55,642 nucleotides of DNA from Chitinophagaceae bacterium (GTDB lineage: Bacteria > Bacteroidota > Bacteroidia > Chitinophagales > Chitinophagaceae): assembly GCA_004322015.1 (NCBI GenBank), contig SCQT01000216.1:1-55642 (forward strand), read 5' to 3'. Below the pieces are notes generated by a model, which ran no database searches, was not told the DNA's origin, and saw only the letters and a program-made list of their open reading frames with translations. Every line of letters begins with the position of its first letter. Position 1 is the stretch's first letter. This document shows positions 24,554-31,360 of this stretch, piece by piece. Both the position numbers and the translations under genes were made by a program.

Positions 24554-24586
24554 CAAAAATAATCACTATTTTCTTATTTAAGCAAA
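24554..24586 (-). promoter_or_regulatory. promoter of the mercury operon
   Basis: On the minus strand TTTG (24586-24583), 21 bases, then TATTTTTG (24561-24554) match the Bacteroidota -33 and -7 elements with normal spacing. The -7 box ends 19 bases before the ArsR start codon. Confidence 0.65.
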
Positions 24587-24599
24587 TACTTAAATACTT
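24577..24599. promoter_or_regulatory. putative ArsR-type operator
   Basis: TTTAAG, six bases, CTTAAA (24577-24594) is an inverted repeat covering the -33 TTTG of the mercury operon promoter. It merges with a direct repeat, AAATACTT twice (24584-24599). Repressor bound here would block that promoter and perhaps the divergent one. Confidence 0.5.
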
Positions 24600-24635
24600 A
24601 ACAGCCTTTTAACTGTCCCCCCTGAATATCTTTTC

Positions 24636-24643
24636 TACCTTTG
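24636..24643 (+). promoter_or_regulatory. candidate -7 box TACCTTTG for the CsoR-like gene
   Basis: Exact TAnnTTTG match, 33 bases before the ATG at 24677. No clear TTTG at -33. It is divergent from the mercury operon promoter, about 50 bases apart. Confidence 0.45.
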
Positions 24644-24676
24644 ATGTGTGATTATATCGGGTTAAAACTTATCTAT

Positions 24677-25045
24677 ATGTTACCATCAGATCTTACTGAA
24701 GAAATAGTTAACCGCCTGAAAAGTATAGGCGGACAAGTTTCGGGATTGGCCCGTATGTTGGAAACGGAGGATGATCCGGATAAAATTCTCATACAGTTCA
24801 AAGCGGCACAAACCGCGCTGGATAAAGCGCATTATCTGCTGCTGGACGAAGTGTATCGCAAAGCGCTGGCCATTAAAATAGTGGAAGCGGTCAATGCCTG
24901 TCCGGGGAACTGCGGCAATGAAGATAAGATAGAATTTATCCGCCAACAATTCCCTGCTTTTACATTGGATGAATTGACAAGAAAGATGCAGGAAATAACA
25001 GAACTGAAAAAAAGATTGGAGCAGTTTAATCAGGGACATCCTTAA
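24677..25045 (+). CDS. CsoR/RcnR/FrmR-like (DUF156) regulator lacking standard ligands
   Basis: About 122 residues, all helical. VNRLKSIGGQVSGLARMLE (11-29) is the DNA-contacting helix 1 typical of CsoR-family repressors, followed by helix 2 (LIQFKAAQTALDKAHYLLL). Aligned by eye, the Cys-His-Cys metal ligands of copper sensors are replaced by Pro34, Val59 and Ala63. Instead a CPGNC pair (75-79) lies near the end of helix 2 and a helical tail of about 40 residues follows, longer than in most relatives. So it may sense another metal or a thiol/electrophile signal. TTG at 24641 and ATG at 24644 are also in frame, but 24677 agrees with the family start and candidate promoter. It diverges from the mercury operon. 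Confidence 0.75.
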   Translation: MLPSDLTEEIVNRLKSIGGQVSGLARMLETEDDPDKILIQFKAAQTALDKAHYLLLDEVYRKALAIKIVEAVNACPGNCGNEDKIEFIRQQFPAFTLDELTRKMQEITELKKRLEQFNQGHP

Positions 25046-25047
25046 TT

Positions 25048-25668
25048 CTATCCTTTTCTTTGGGCTTTTATCGTCATCATTCCCCACCATCGGTTGATCA
25101 TGTAACGATCAATTTGCAGGACGGAAAAATAATTCTCTTCAAGCAAAGCTCTTATTTTATTAACGGAATAAGACCTGAAATGAGCCTGATCGAAATAACG
25201 AAGGAACAGATCAGTAAGCCGTGTAGTAAAACAATTATAACACCAGTCGGTGATGACCAATTGGCCTCCGGGACGTAGCACACGCCTCGCCTCCTTCAAC
25301 GCCGTTTGAATATCACGGATATAATGAAAAACGCTGTTGGAAAGCACCAAATTAAAATTATGATCTGCAAAAGGTAATTGTTCAGCCCATCCTTCCCGAA
25401 GATCAACACGGACCGGAAGTTTTTTACGTGCCACATCCAGCATTGCTTTTACCGGATCCACACCGGATAATTGAACATCCGGATATCTCTCCGATAAGTG
25501 ATAAAGCAAGAATCCCGTTCCGCATCCCACATCCAAGATTTTGTCAGAATTTTTTAGGCTGAGTCTTGAAAGGATCTCCCTTGTAGAGGCTTCACTGTAT
25601 GATTTCCACCGGCTATCATAAATTTTGGCAAGTCGCGAATATTCTTTTATAATTACATTCTGCACCAC
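25048..25668 (-). CDS. class I SAM-dependent methyltransferase
   Basis: A 206-residue Rossmann-fold methyltransferase. SAM-binding motif I is ILDVGCGTGFLLYHL (about 43-57); acidic loop SGVDPVKAML near 68-77; motif LVLSNSVFHYIRD near 112-124; and the post-motif LRPGGQLVITDWCYN. The C-terminal part (YMINRWWGMMTIKA) is like UbiE/ArsM-type Methyltransf_11 proteins. The substrate is not evident. It lies between mercury and thioredoxin-like genes, convergent with the CsoR-like gene with two bases between stops, so a role in thiol or metalloid methylation can be imagined but not shown. Confidence 0.8.
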   Translation of the reverse strand: MVQNVIIKEYSRLAKIYDSRWKSYSEASTREILSRLSLKNSDKILDVGCGTGFLLYHLSERYPDVQLSGVDPVKAMLDVARKKLPVRVDLREGWAEQLPFADHNFNLVLSNSVFHYIRDIQTALKEARRVLRPGGQLVITDWCYNCFTTRLTDLFLRYFDQAHFRSYSVNKIRALLEENYFSVLQIDRYMINRWWGMMTIKAQRKG

Positions 25669-25682
25669 ACGGCTATTTCAGC

Positions 25683-25714
25683 CAAATTTAAAAAGCTTTG
25701 TCAAGCCACGCAAA
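25683..25714 (-). promoter_or_regulatory. promoter of the methyltransferase gene
   Basis: On the minus strand TTTG (25714-25711), 20 bases, TAAATTTG (25690-25683), both exact consensus and correctly spaced, ending 14 bases before the start codon. Confidence 0.6.
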
Positions 25715-25729
25715 AAATCTTATAAATTA

Positions 25730-25763
25730 TTTGGAGACCACCCCCTGTGGCCTTCTACTTTTG
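25730..25763 (+). promoter_or_regulatory. promoter of the thioredoxin-like/OMP/HMA unit
   Basis: TTTG at 25730-25733, 22 bases, TACTTTTG at 25756-25763. Both elements are exact. The leader to the start codon at 25821 would be about 50 bases. It is back to back with the methyltransferase promoter. Confidence 0.6.
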
Positions 25764-25820
25764 TCCTGTTCTTTTGCAAAAGATACTATAATCATTCACC
25801 ATTTAAAAAAGTAAAAAATA

Positions 25821-26090
25821 ATGAAACGTCAAATTGAAATTTTCACCGCCGGATGCCCGGTTTGTGAATCTACCGTACAGTTAGTACGGGAACTGGCCTG
25901 CGGAAATTGTGAAGTAACAGTTTACGACCTGGTAAAGCAGTGTAATGATAAAACCTGCCTCAATAAAGTGAAGGAATATAAGGTACAGCGGGTTCCTGCC
26001 GTAGCTGTCAATGGTAAGCTGTTGGATTGTTGTACAGGAAACAAGGTTTCCAAAGAAGATTTAATAGAAGCAGGGGTGGGACAAGGATAA
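25821..26090 (+). CDS. small thioredoxin-like protein
   Basis: An 89-residue thioredoxin-fold protein without a signal peptide. The redox motif is CPVC (Cys12, Cys15); the cis-Pro is in RVPAVAVNG (about 59-67). Further Cys pairs (ACGNC, QCNDKTC, DCC) are unusual for such a small protein and would suit heavy-metal binding. Similar small proteins accompany mer and ars genes in Bacteroidota; a cytoplasmic metal-thiol exchange role is inferred. It is the first gene of a three-gene unit with an outer-membrane protein and an exported HMA protein. Confidence 0.8.
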   Translation: MKRQIEIFTAGCPVCESTVQLVRELACGNCEVTVYDLVKQCNDKTCLNKVKEYKVQRVPAVAVNGKLLDCCTGNKVSKEDLIEAGVGQG

Positions 26091-26175
26091 TTATCATAAC
26101 TAAAAAGGAAGATTTGTTAAGAAATGATTTCCCCGTTGCCTCGCAGCGGGGAAACTATTTAAAGGGTTAATAATT

Positions 26176-27033
26176 ATGAAAAAGTGCAAGGACAAAATGA
26201 AACTGTTATTGAATACTATAGGATTGATGTTTTCTTTTATCCCGTTAATGGCACAACAAGGGCATGGCCCTATATATGCACTGGCTACACCTACCTTAGG
26301 GAAGGGTGCTGCAAGCTTTGATGTGGCAGCCATGAGTATGGAATCACAGGATCAGCGTTCCCTGATGTTACGCTATTTGTGGTCTTATGGTATTACACAA
26401 AATTTGCAGATTAACCTGAGTACACCTACTTTGATAGATAAAATAGACATGCCTCCCATCACCCGCGGTAATGCCATGATGCCGGCTAACGGAGATATTG
26501 AAGCTTCCATGTACTATCGTTTTTTCCATAATGATTTTGGAATCGGTAAACGTATTGAAAGCACTGCCATAGTAGGAGGAGCTTTGCCGGCCGAAAAAAT
26601 GAGAGATGGAATAAGAGTCGGCAATTCTATTCACACTGCGCTTGTCGCCGGTTATGTTTCGCGTACCTGGTACAGTTGGGTAGGCGGAGGTTATCATTAT
26701 TATTTCAAAAAAGATAATGACCAGATCGGCAATTTGCTTTATGCGACCTTCGCATTAGGCTATCGTCCTTCTTTCTTCCAACAGGATTATCCCAAGGCAG
26801 ACTGGCGCCTTTTCCTGGAGTCAGTGGCTGAATTTCCCGGTGAGAATATTTCCAAAGGAACTACAGACCTGGGCGGGCGAAGCAAAAAGTATTTTCTGGG
26901 ACCTACCGTATTAGGGCTTTATGGCGCATGGGGCATCTCGGGAGGATTATTATTCCCTGTTTACCAGCAGGTAACAGACAGCTTTGAGAGAGAAGGTGTC
27001 CGATTAACCATACATTTCAGTTATTGGTTTTAA
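26176..27033 (+). CDS. predicted outer-membrane beta-barrel protein
   Basis: A 285-residue protein with a signal peptide (cleavage after LMAQ near 27) and mature sequence of alternating strands ending in the aromatic IHFSYWF, typical of outer-membrane barrels. It resembles the transporter-like family often labelled as related to phenol-degradation MetA-pathway proteins. QQGHGPIYALATPTLGKG near the start is a family-like N-terminus. It lies between the thioredoxin-like and HMA genes, so it may be a pore for metal or metalloid compounds. Function is not established. An in-frame ATG seven codons on is possible. Confidence 0.7.
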   Translation: MKKCKDKMKLLLNTIGLMFSFIPLMAQQGHGPIYALATPTLGKGAASFDVAAMSMESQDQRSLMLRYLWSYGITQNLQINLSTPTLIDKIDMPPITRGNAMMPANGDIEASMYYRFFHNDFGIGKRIESTAIVGGALPAEKMRDGIRVGNSIHTALVAGYVSRTWYSWVGGGYHYYFKKDNDQIGNLLYATFALGYRPSFFQQDYPKADWRLFLESVAEFPGENISKGTTDLGGRSKKYFLGPTVLGLYGAWGISGGLLFPVYQQVTDSFEREGVRLTIHFSYWF

Positions 27034-27054
27034 AAATTAAAAAAGGATAAAAAA

Positions 27055-27561
27055 ATGAAAAAGTTAAAAAGAATTATCTGGCTAGTTCCTGCATTATTTG
27101 CCGCACAGGTAGCCTATGGACAATTATTAAAAGTAAATCAAACCGTTTTCGGGATGGATTGCGCCACCTGTGCGCATGGAGTACAGGAAGGACTACAGAA
27201 GATACCGGGTGTTCAGTCGGCAAAAATAAGCCTGAATGACGGGAAGGTAATGATCCTATTGGACCCGATTAATCATATCACATTATCTGAAATCCGTCAT
27301 GACATTATCAGTAATGGCTTTTCGCCCAGAGATGCAGAGGTGGAAATGAAAGGCATCATGAAGGAAATAAACGGAGAGCTTGCTATACAGGTTCAAAATG
27401 AAATCTTTTGGATAAACCCCAATTCTGCCTCCTCAACATTAGATTTGCTGAAAAAGAAAGCCTACTCTGATGACCCATTAACTGTAGATGGGCACGTAAA
27501 AAACATATCTGCCAAAGGAGATTCAGATATATGGCAGATTTCGGTAGAAAAAGAATTATGA
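27055..27561 (+). CDS. exported HMA-domain protein with extra C-terminal domain
   Basis: A 168-residue protein with signal peptide (cleavage after VAYG near 22), an HMA domain with GMDCATC (Cys36, Cys39) to about residue 95, and a 70-residue beta-rich end of unknown type (LTVDGHVKNISAKGDSDIWQ). The second part may be a partner-binding module. It follows the outer-membrane protein by 21 bases, suggesting that the two work together across the periplasm, perhaps in mercury or copper handling. Confidence 0.8.
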   Translation: MKKLKRIIWLVPALFAAQVAYGQLLKVNQTVFGMDCATCAHGVQEGLQKIPGVQSAKISLNDGKVMILLDPINHITLSEIRHDIISNGFSPRDAEVEMKGIMKEINGELAIQVQNEIFWINPNSASSTLDLLKKKAYSDDPLTVDGHVKNISAKGDSDIWQISVEKEL

Positions 27562-27637
27562 ATAGGCTGAAAGGATGGTGAAAACGTCAGAGAGGCAGAT
27601 CACTCTTTATTTCACCGGTGCGGATTTCAAATGCAGG

Positions 27638-28660
27638 TTATCTGGAGTTGGCTGTACTATAAATCAATAGCTGTGCTTCCCTGTTGCCTTCGGCCCGTTC
27701 TGCCACTAAAAACAAGTGCAGCCGGGGAACCAACAGGGAAGTTCTTGCGCCTCTTTGTGTAGGAATATCAGCAATTTTATGATAGGTGTCTGCATCTTTT
27801 TGTTGAAATATATTGATGTATCCGCTTCCGCCGCTGACATAAATTCTTTGTGCGGCTTCATCAAAGTACATGTCATCCGCATCGCCGGTCATGGGCATGG
27901 TGCTGATCACCTTCCCCGTCCGGCTGTCTAACACAGCTAATGTGGCAGGCTGTCTGTACCCGATAAAAAGGCGATGATGAAGGGTATCCAAAGCCATAGG
28001 AAAATTAGCATGCAAATGATTCGTTTTCCATTCTTTCATCAGCTTCATCTGATTCAAATCTATGACCCCTATTGTATGGGCATCTGGCAGGTTTGCGTAT
28101 ATTTTTCCTGAGGGCTTATCTAATTGAAACCGTTCGGGGTGTGCTGGTAAATTAATACGGGAAATTAAGCGGTGTGTTACCGCGTCAATCACGGCAATAC
28201 CTCCGCTACCATAGCCCACATAAATTTTGTTTGAAACAGGATCATAAAATGCATCATCCGCATCTGAAGACAATTGCACGGAGTCAGTTTTTTTAAAAGT
28301 ATGCACATTGTAAAAATAGCAAGCGCCATTGCCGCCATTGGCAACGAAAATTTCATCCGTTGGTGAAATATAGGCGACTCCCTGCGGTTCATCCAATCCT
28401 TTAATTGTGTGAATAACTTTTCCTTTTTGAAGGTCCACTATTTCCAGGGAGTTATTCCCTAATGCAGCTACATATATGATCTTGTCTTTTTCATTCATAG
28501 CCAGATGGTCTATTCTCCCTTTTACATTTGGTAATAAAATAGATTTTTCGAATTGCAGGTATTGTGTACCAAAGGTTTGCTGTCCTTTACAGCTTGTTAT
28601 GCCGCTGCAAATACTCAACAAGATGTAAATAAAACCTTGAATTTGTTTTAGTGATTTCAT
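27638..28660 (-). CDS. YncE-like beta-propeller lipoprotein
   Basis: A 340-residue seven-bladed beta-propeller of the YncE/YVTN type with lipobox ITSC (Cys24). Repeated units such as IIYVAALGNNSLEIVDLQKGKVIHTI, KIYVGYGSGGIAVIDAVTHRLI and RIYVSGGSGYINIF show the blades. Such proteins bind metals, peptides or partners in the periplasm and are often near metal-related genes; no catalysis is evident. It is convergent with the HMA gene unit. Confidence 0.8.
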   Translation of the reverse strand: MKSLKQIQGFIYILLSICSGITSCKGQQTFGTQYLQFEKSILLPNVKGRIDHLAMNEKDKIIYVAALGNNSLEIVDLQKGKVIHTIKGLDEPQGVAYISPTDEIFVANGGNGACYFYNVHTFKKTDSVQLSSDADDAFYDPVSNKIYVGYGSGGIAVIDAVTHRLISRINLPAHPERFQLDKPSGKIYANLPDAHTIGVIDLNQMKLMKEWKTNHLHANFPMALDTLHHRLFIGYRQPATLAVLDSRTGKVISTMPMTGDADDMYFDEAAQRIYVSGGSGYINIFQQKDADTYHKIADIPTQRGARTSLLVPRLHLFLVAERAEGNREAQLLIYSTANSR

Positions 28661-28978
28661 TACTAATGGTTTGTATTTGGGTATTCGTTTTATTCCACAA
28701 GCAGCTCAGCTCTTTTGACAAGATTACGTTTCAAATAAATTGCTAATCTACTAAAAAGAGATCGATATTTTATTTTATGGAAGAAGGAATATATCCACAT
28801 AAAAATAGCTACATGGAAGGAGGCAGGTTAGGAATTTTTTTGTGATTAGGTTTTTGGTTCGGGCTTCGCCGGGTTGAGTATTATTACTACACAAAAAAAT
28901 AATCTTTTTTGTCAGGTCTGAAGAAACGAAGCGACTAATCCATTAATATTATTCGTTCACATTTAAAAAAAAGAAACA
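28661..28978. other. divergent intergenic region
   Basis: These 318 bases lie between divergent beta-propeller and thioredoxin-like genes. I see no gene. Runs such as ATTTTTTTG and CAAAAAAATAATC are present but no full promoter pair with correct spacing was found on either strand. Confidence 0.5.
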
Positions 28979-29380
28979 ATGAAAAAGTTATTGATTGCAA
29001 CGCTTCTTGTAATGGCTACTGCGGCCGGCGCATTTGCACAAAGTTCTCAGGTAAAAGTAATTGCTTTAATGAACAAAGCTTCCTGGTGTCCGGTTTGCCA
29101 GGATCACGCCATGGCTTTCATGAAAAATATAGCGCCGATGGTCATGAAAAATCCGGAAGTGAAAATGGTGATATATGACCTTTCCAATGAACAGACCAGA
29201 ACCTCTTCCCTGCCCATGCTGGAATCGGCAGGTATCAAGCAATTTGCCTTAGAGAACGATGCTACGGGGAGGATTTACTTCATAGATGCACGAACTAAAA
29301 AGCTTTTGTCCACGGTAAGCATTGCACAATCGGACAAAGACATCATGAGAGCATATAAAGAAGCGCTAAAGAAAAGTTAG
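28979..29380 (+). CDS. exported thioredoxin-like protein
   Basis: A 133-residue protein with signal peptide (cleavage after AFAQ near 21) and a thioredoxin fold with WCPVC (Cys37, Cys40) near the start of the mature part. The length and IKQFALENDATGRIYFID stretch suggest a divergent periplasmic thioredoxin. It could reduce or oxidise periplasmic thiols or move metals between HMA proteins. It stands 101 bases before arsS in the same direction and may be transcribed with it. Confidence 0.8.
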   Translation: MKKLLIATLLVMATAAGAFAQSSQVKVIALMNKASWCPVCQDHAMAFMKNIAPMVMKNPEVKMVIYDLSNEQTRTSSLPMLESAGIKQFALENDATGRIYFIDARTKKLLSTVSIAQSDKDIMRAYKEALKKS

Positions 29381-29481
29381 GAGTATTACTTTTAAGGCGG
29401 TATTTAAAAAATGAAGAGAGAAACGGCAGGTTATGAACATCACCTTCATAACTGCTGTTTCTTTTATATATTTACAGTCAA

Positions 29482-30534
29482 ATGAATCCGACAAAATCAC
29501 TATATTCCCAACATCATTTTTTATCGGATGTTCATCATCAGATGAAAGTGTTGGAAGAAGTCAGGGGACAACATTTTCCGCTGTTTAAAGATAAGTTGAA
29601 GGAAATAGGCTTGTATCCGTTTAGGCCTGCCGGTATAGAAATATTCCAGGTAAATCTTGGAAAGATGTGTAATCAAACCTGCAAACATTGTCATGTAGAT
29701 GCTGGTCCAGACAGAAAGGAGATCATGACAAAAGAAACCATGCAGGAATGTTTGGATGCATTAGCCAAGACTAATATTTCCACTGTGGATCTGACAGGCG
29801 GCGCACCGGAAATGAATCCTTATTTTCGATGGTTTGTGGAAGAAATAAAAAAGCTGAACCGTCATGTGATGGTACGTTGTAACCTGACTATCATCCTTGC
29901 CAATAAAAAATATCATGATCTTCCTGAGTTTTACAGGAAACATCAGGTGGAGGTGATCTCCTCACTTCCTTTTTATAATAGAGGGCGAACGGACAGGCAA
30001 CGAGGCGCCGGTGTATTTGATTTGTCCATCAAGGCGCTTCGTATGCTCAATGAGGTGGGTTATGGCAAAGAAAATAGCAATCTGAAACTCAACTTGGTCT
30101 ATAATCCCGCCGGCGCTTTTTTGCCGCCTTCGCAAAAAACTTTGGAAGGCGAATATAAAAAAGAATTAAAAGAACGTTTTGATATTGATTTTAACGATCT
30201 TTTTGTGATCACCAATATGCCTATCAACCGTTATCTGGATTATTTATTGGTAAGCGGTAATTATGAAGATTATATGACTAAACTGATCCATGCTTTTAAT
30301 CCCGCAGCCGCCAAAGGTGTGATGTGCCGTAATACGATCTCTATCGGATGGGATGGTTACTTGTACGATTGCGATTTTAACCAGATGTTGGAAATGAAAG
30401 TTGGGTGTAAAAACAGCCAACATATTTCACAATTTGATGAAAAGGCTTTAAACAACCGGGAAATTATGTTAGGGCAACATTGTTATGGTTGTACTGCAGG
30501 AGCTGGATCGAGCTGCGGGGGACAGGTGACATGA
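29482..30534 (+). CDS. arsS: arsenosugar biosynthesis radical SAM protein ArsS
   Basis: A 350-residue radical SAM enzyme. The [4Fe-4S]-SAM motif is CNQTCKHC (Cys63, Cys67, Cys70), followed by HVDAGPDR, a strong signature of this family (TIGR04167). The GGAPEMNP stretch near 112-119 is the SAM-binding glycine motif. The C-terminal half is Cys-rich, with GVMCRNTISIGWDGYLYDCDF and HCYGCTAGAGSSCGG, probably binding further iron-sulfur clusters. ArsS joins dimethylarsenite to a 5'-deoxyadenosyl group, making dimethylarsinoyl-deoxyadenosine, the first committed arsenosugar intermediate. It lies before two arsenosugar-type glycosyltransferases. ArsM, its substrate supplier, is encoded 8 kb upstream beyond the mercury genes. 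Confidence 0.93.
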   Translation: MNPTKSLYSQHHFLSDVHHQMKVLEEVRGQHFPLFKDKLKEIGLYPFRPAGIEIFQVNLGKMCNQTCKHCHVDAGPDRKEIMTKETMQECLDALAKTNISTVDLTGGAPEMNPYFRWFVEEIKKLNRHVMVRCNLTIILANKKYHDLPEFYRKHQVEVISSLPFYNRGRTDRQRGAGVFDLSIKALRMLNEVGYGKENSNLKLNLVYNPAGAFLPPSQKTLEGEYKKELKERFDIDFNDLFVITNMPINRYLDYLLVSGNYEDYMTKLIHAFNPAAAKGVMCRNTISIGWDGYLYDCDFNQMLEMKVGCKNSQHISQFDEKALNNREIMLGQHCYGCTAGAGSSCGGQVT

Positions 30535-30544
30535 TATCCGTTGC

Positions 30545-30586
30545 CGGTTATCGGTTATCTGTTGTCGGTTATCAGTTTCGGTTATC
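30545..30586. repeat. CGGTTATC tandem repeats
   Basis: Four copies of CGGTTATC at 30545, 30552, 30566 and 30579 follow the arsS stop codon. Spacing is irregular. They resemble other low-complexity spacers of this window. Confidence 0.7.
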
Positions 30587-30606
30587 TTTATAGGTGAATC
30601 ATTGAA

Positions 30607-30693
30607 GGCACCTCTAAAAACCACCTTGGGCTTTGCGATCCCTGCGGACTTTGTGGTAAAAAAGGCAATAAAAATTAGGCTTTTAGAGTTACC
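30607..30693. repeat. inverted-repeat element, REP/MITE-like
   Basis: The 16-base ends (30607-30622 and 30678-30693) are inverted copies matching at 13 of 16 positions, with a perfect 8-base core CTCTAAAA/TTTTAGAG. The interior contains GGGCTTTGCGATCCCTGCGG and CTTTGTGGT, the latter related to repeats in the GH20 gene start at 51219-51330. No target duplication is seen. It separates arsS from the glycosyltransferase genes. Confidence 0.55.
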
Positions 30694-30748
30694 ATGAGTA
30701 AATAATTGATTAGTCAGTGAACTTAATATTAAAAATAAGGGATAAAAC

Positions 30749-31360
30749 GTGATCAGTAATTCTCAGGCGCTTATTATTTTTATGAAGAATCCCGTCTTGG
30801 GGAAGGTTAAAACACGCCTTGCAAGAACTATCGGGGAAGAAAAAGCACTTGACGTTTATCAGTTTTTGTTACAGCATACCCTGCAGATTACTCTTCCGCT
30901 TGTGTATGATAAAATAGTGTATTATTCCGCCTTCATTCCCGAGAAGGATGAATGGAGCGCTTCGGGTTACAGGCAAGAATTGCAATTCGGGAAGGATCTC
31001 GGAGAGCGAATGTTCCATGCTTTTCAACATGAATTTAAAAATAAGTATGAAAGTATTGGCATTATAGGAAGTGATTGCGGAGAATTAACTACTGGCATTG
31101 TAGTTGAAGGATTTAATAAATTAAAGCAATCTGAGGTGGTGATCGGCCCCGCAACAGATGGTGGATATTATTTTTTGGGCATGCGACAATTGCATAAAAA
31201 CATTTTTAATCGAAAAGAATGGGGCAGCAGTACGGTACTTGCTGATACAGTCAGCGAATTGGATAATGCCTGCGTTACTTACGACCTACTGCCCCAACTA
31301 CATGATATTGACAGGGAAGAAGATCTTCAGCATATCCGTTTCAAAAGCGGTCAGCTATGA
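30749..31360 (+). CDS. TIGR04282-type arsenosugar glycosyltransferase (DUF2064)
   Basis: A 203-residue GT-A-fold protein of the DUF2064 group found in arsenosugar loci (TIGR04282). The nucleotide-binding start is KNPVLGKVKTRLART (about 12-26), IIGSDCGELT near 107-116 is the DxD-like metal site, and IGPATDGGYYFLGMR (about 131-145) is the family hallmark. The fold is shared with nucleotidyltransferases such as CofC, so it might activate a sugar phosphate with a nucleotide rather than transfer a sugar. The start is GTG. Its stop overlaps the next gene by four bases, so the two are translated together. Confidence 0.85.
   Translation: MISNSQALIIFMKNPVLGKVKTRLARTIGEEKALDVYQFLLQHTLQITLPLVYDKIVYYSAFIPEKDEWSASGYRQELQFGKDLGERMFHAFQHEFKNKYESIGIIGSDCGELTTGIVVEGFNKLKQSEVVIGPATDGGYYFLGMRQLHKNIFNRKEWGSSTVLADTVSELDNACVTYDLLPQLHDIDREEDLQHIRFKSGQL

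Noticed and set aside
27577-27616. Inverted repeat GGTGAAA/TTTCACC as a terminator between convergent genes
   Set aside because: Arms of seven bases with a 26-base loop are weak and easily expected by chance.
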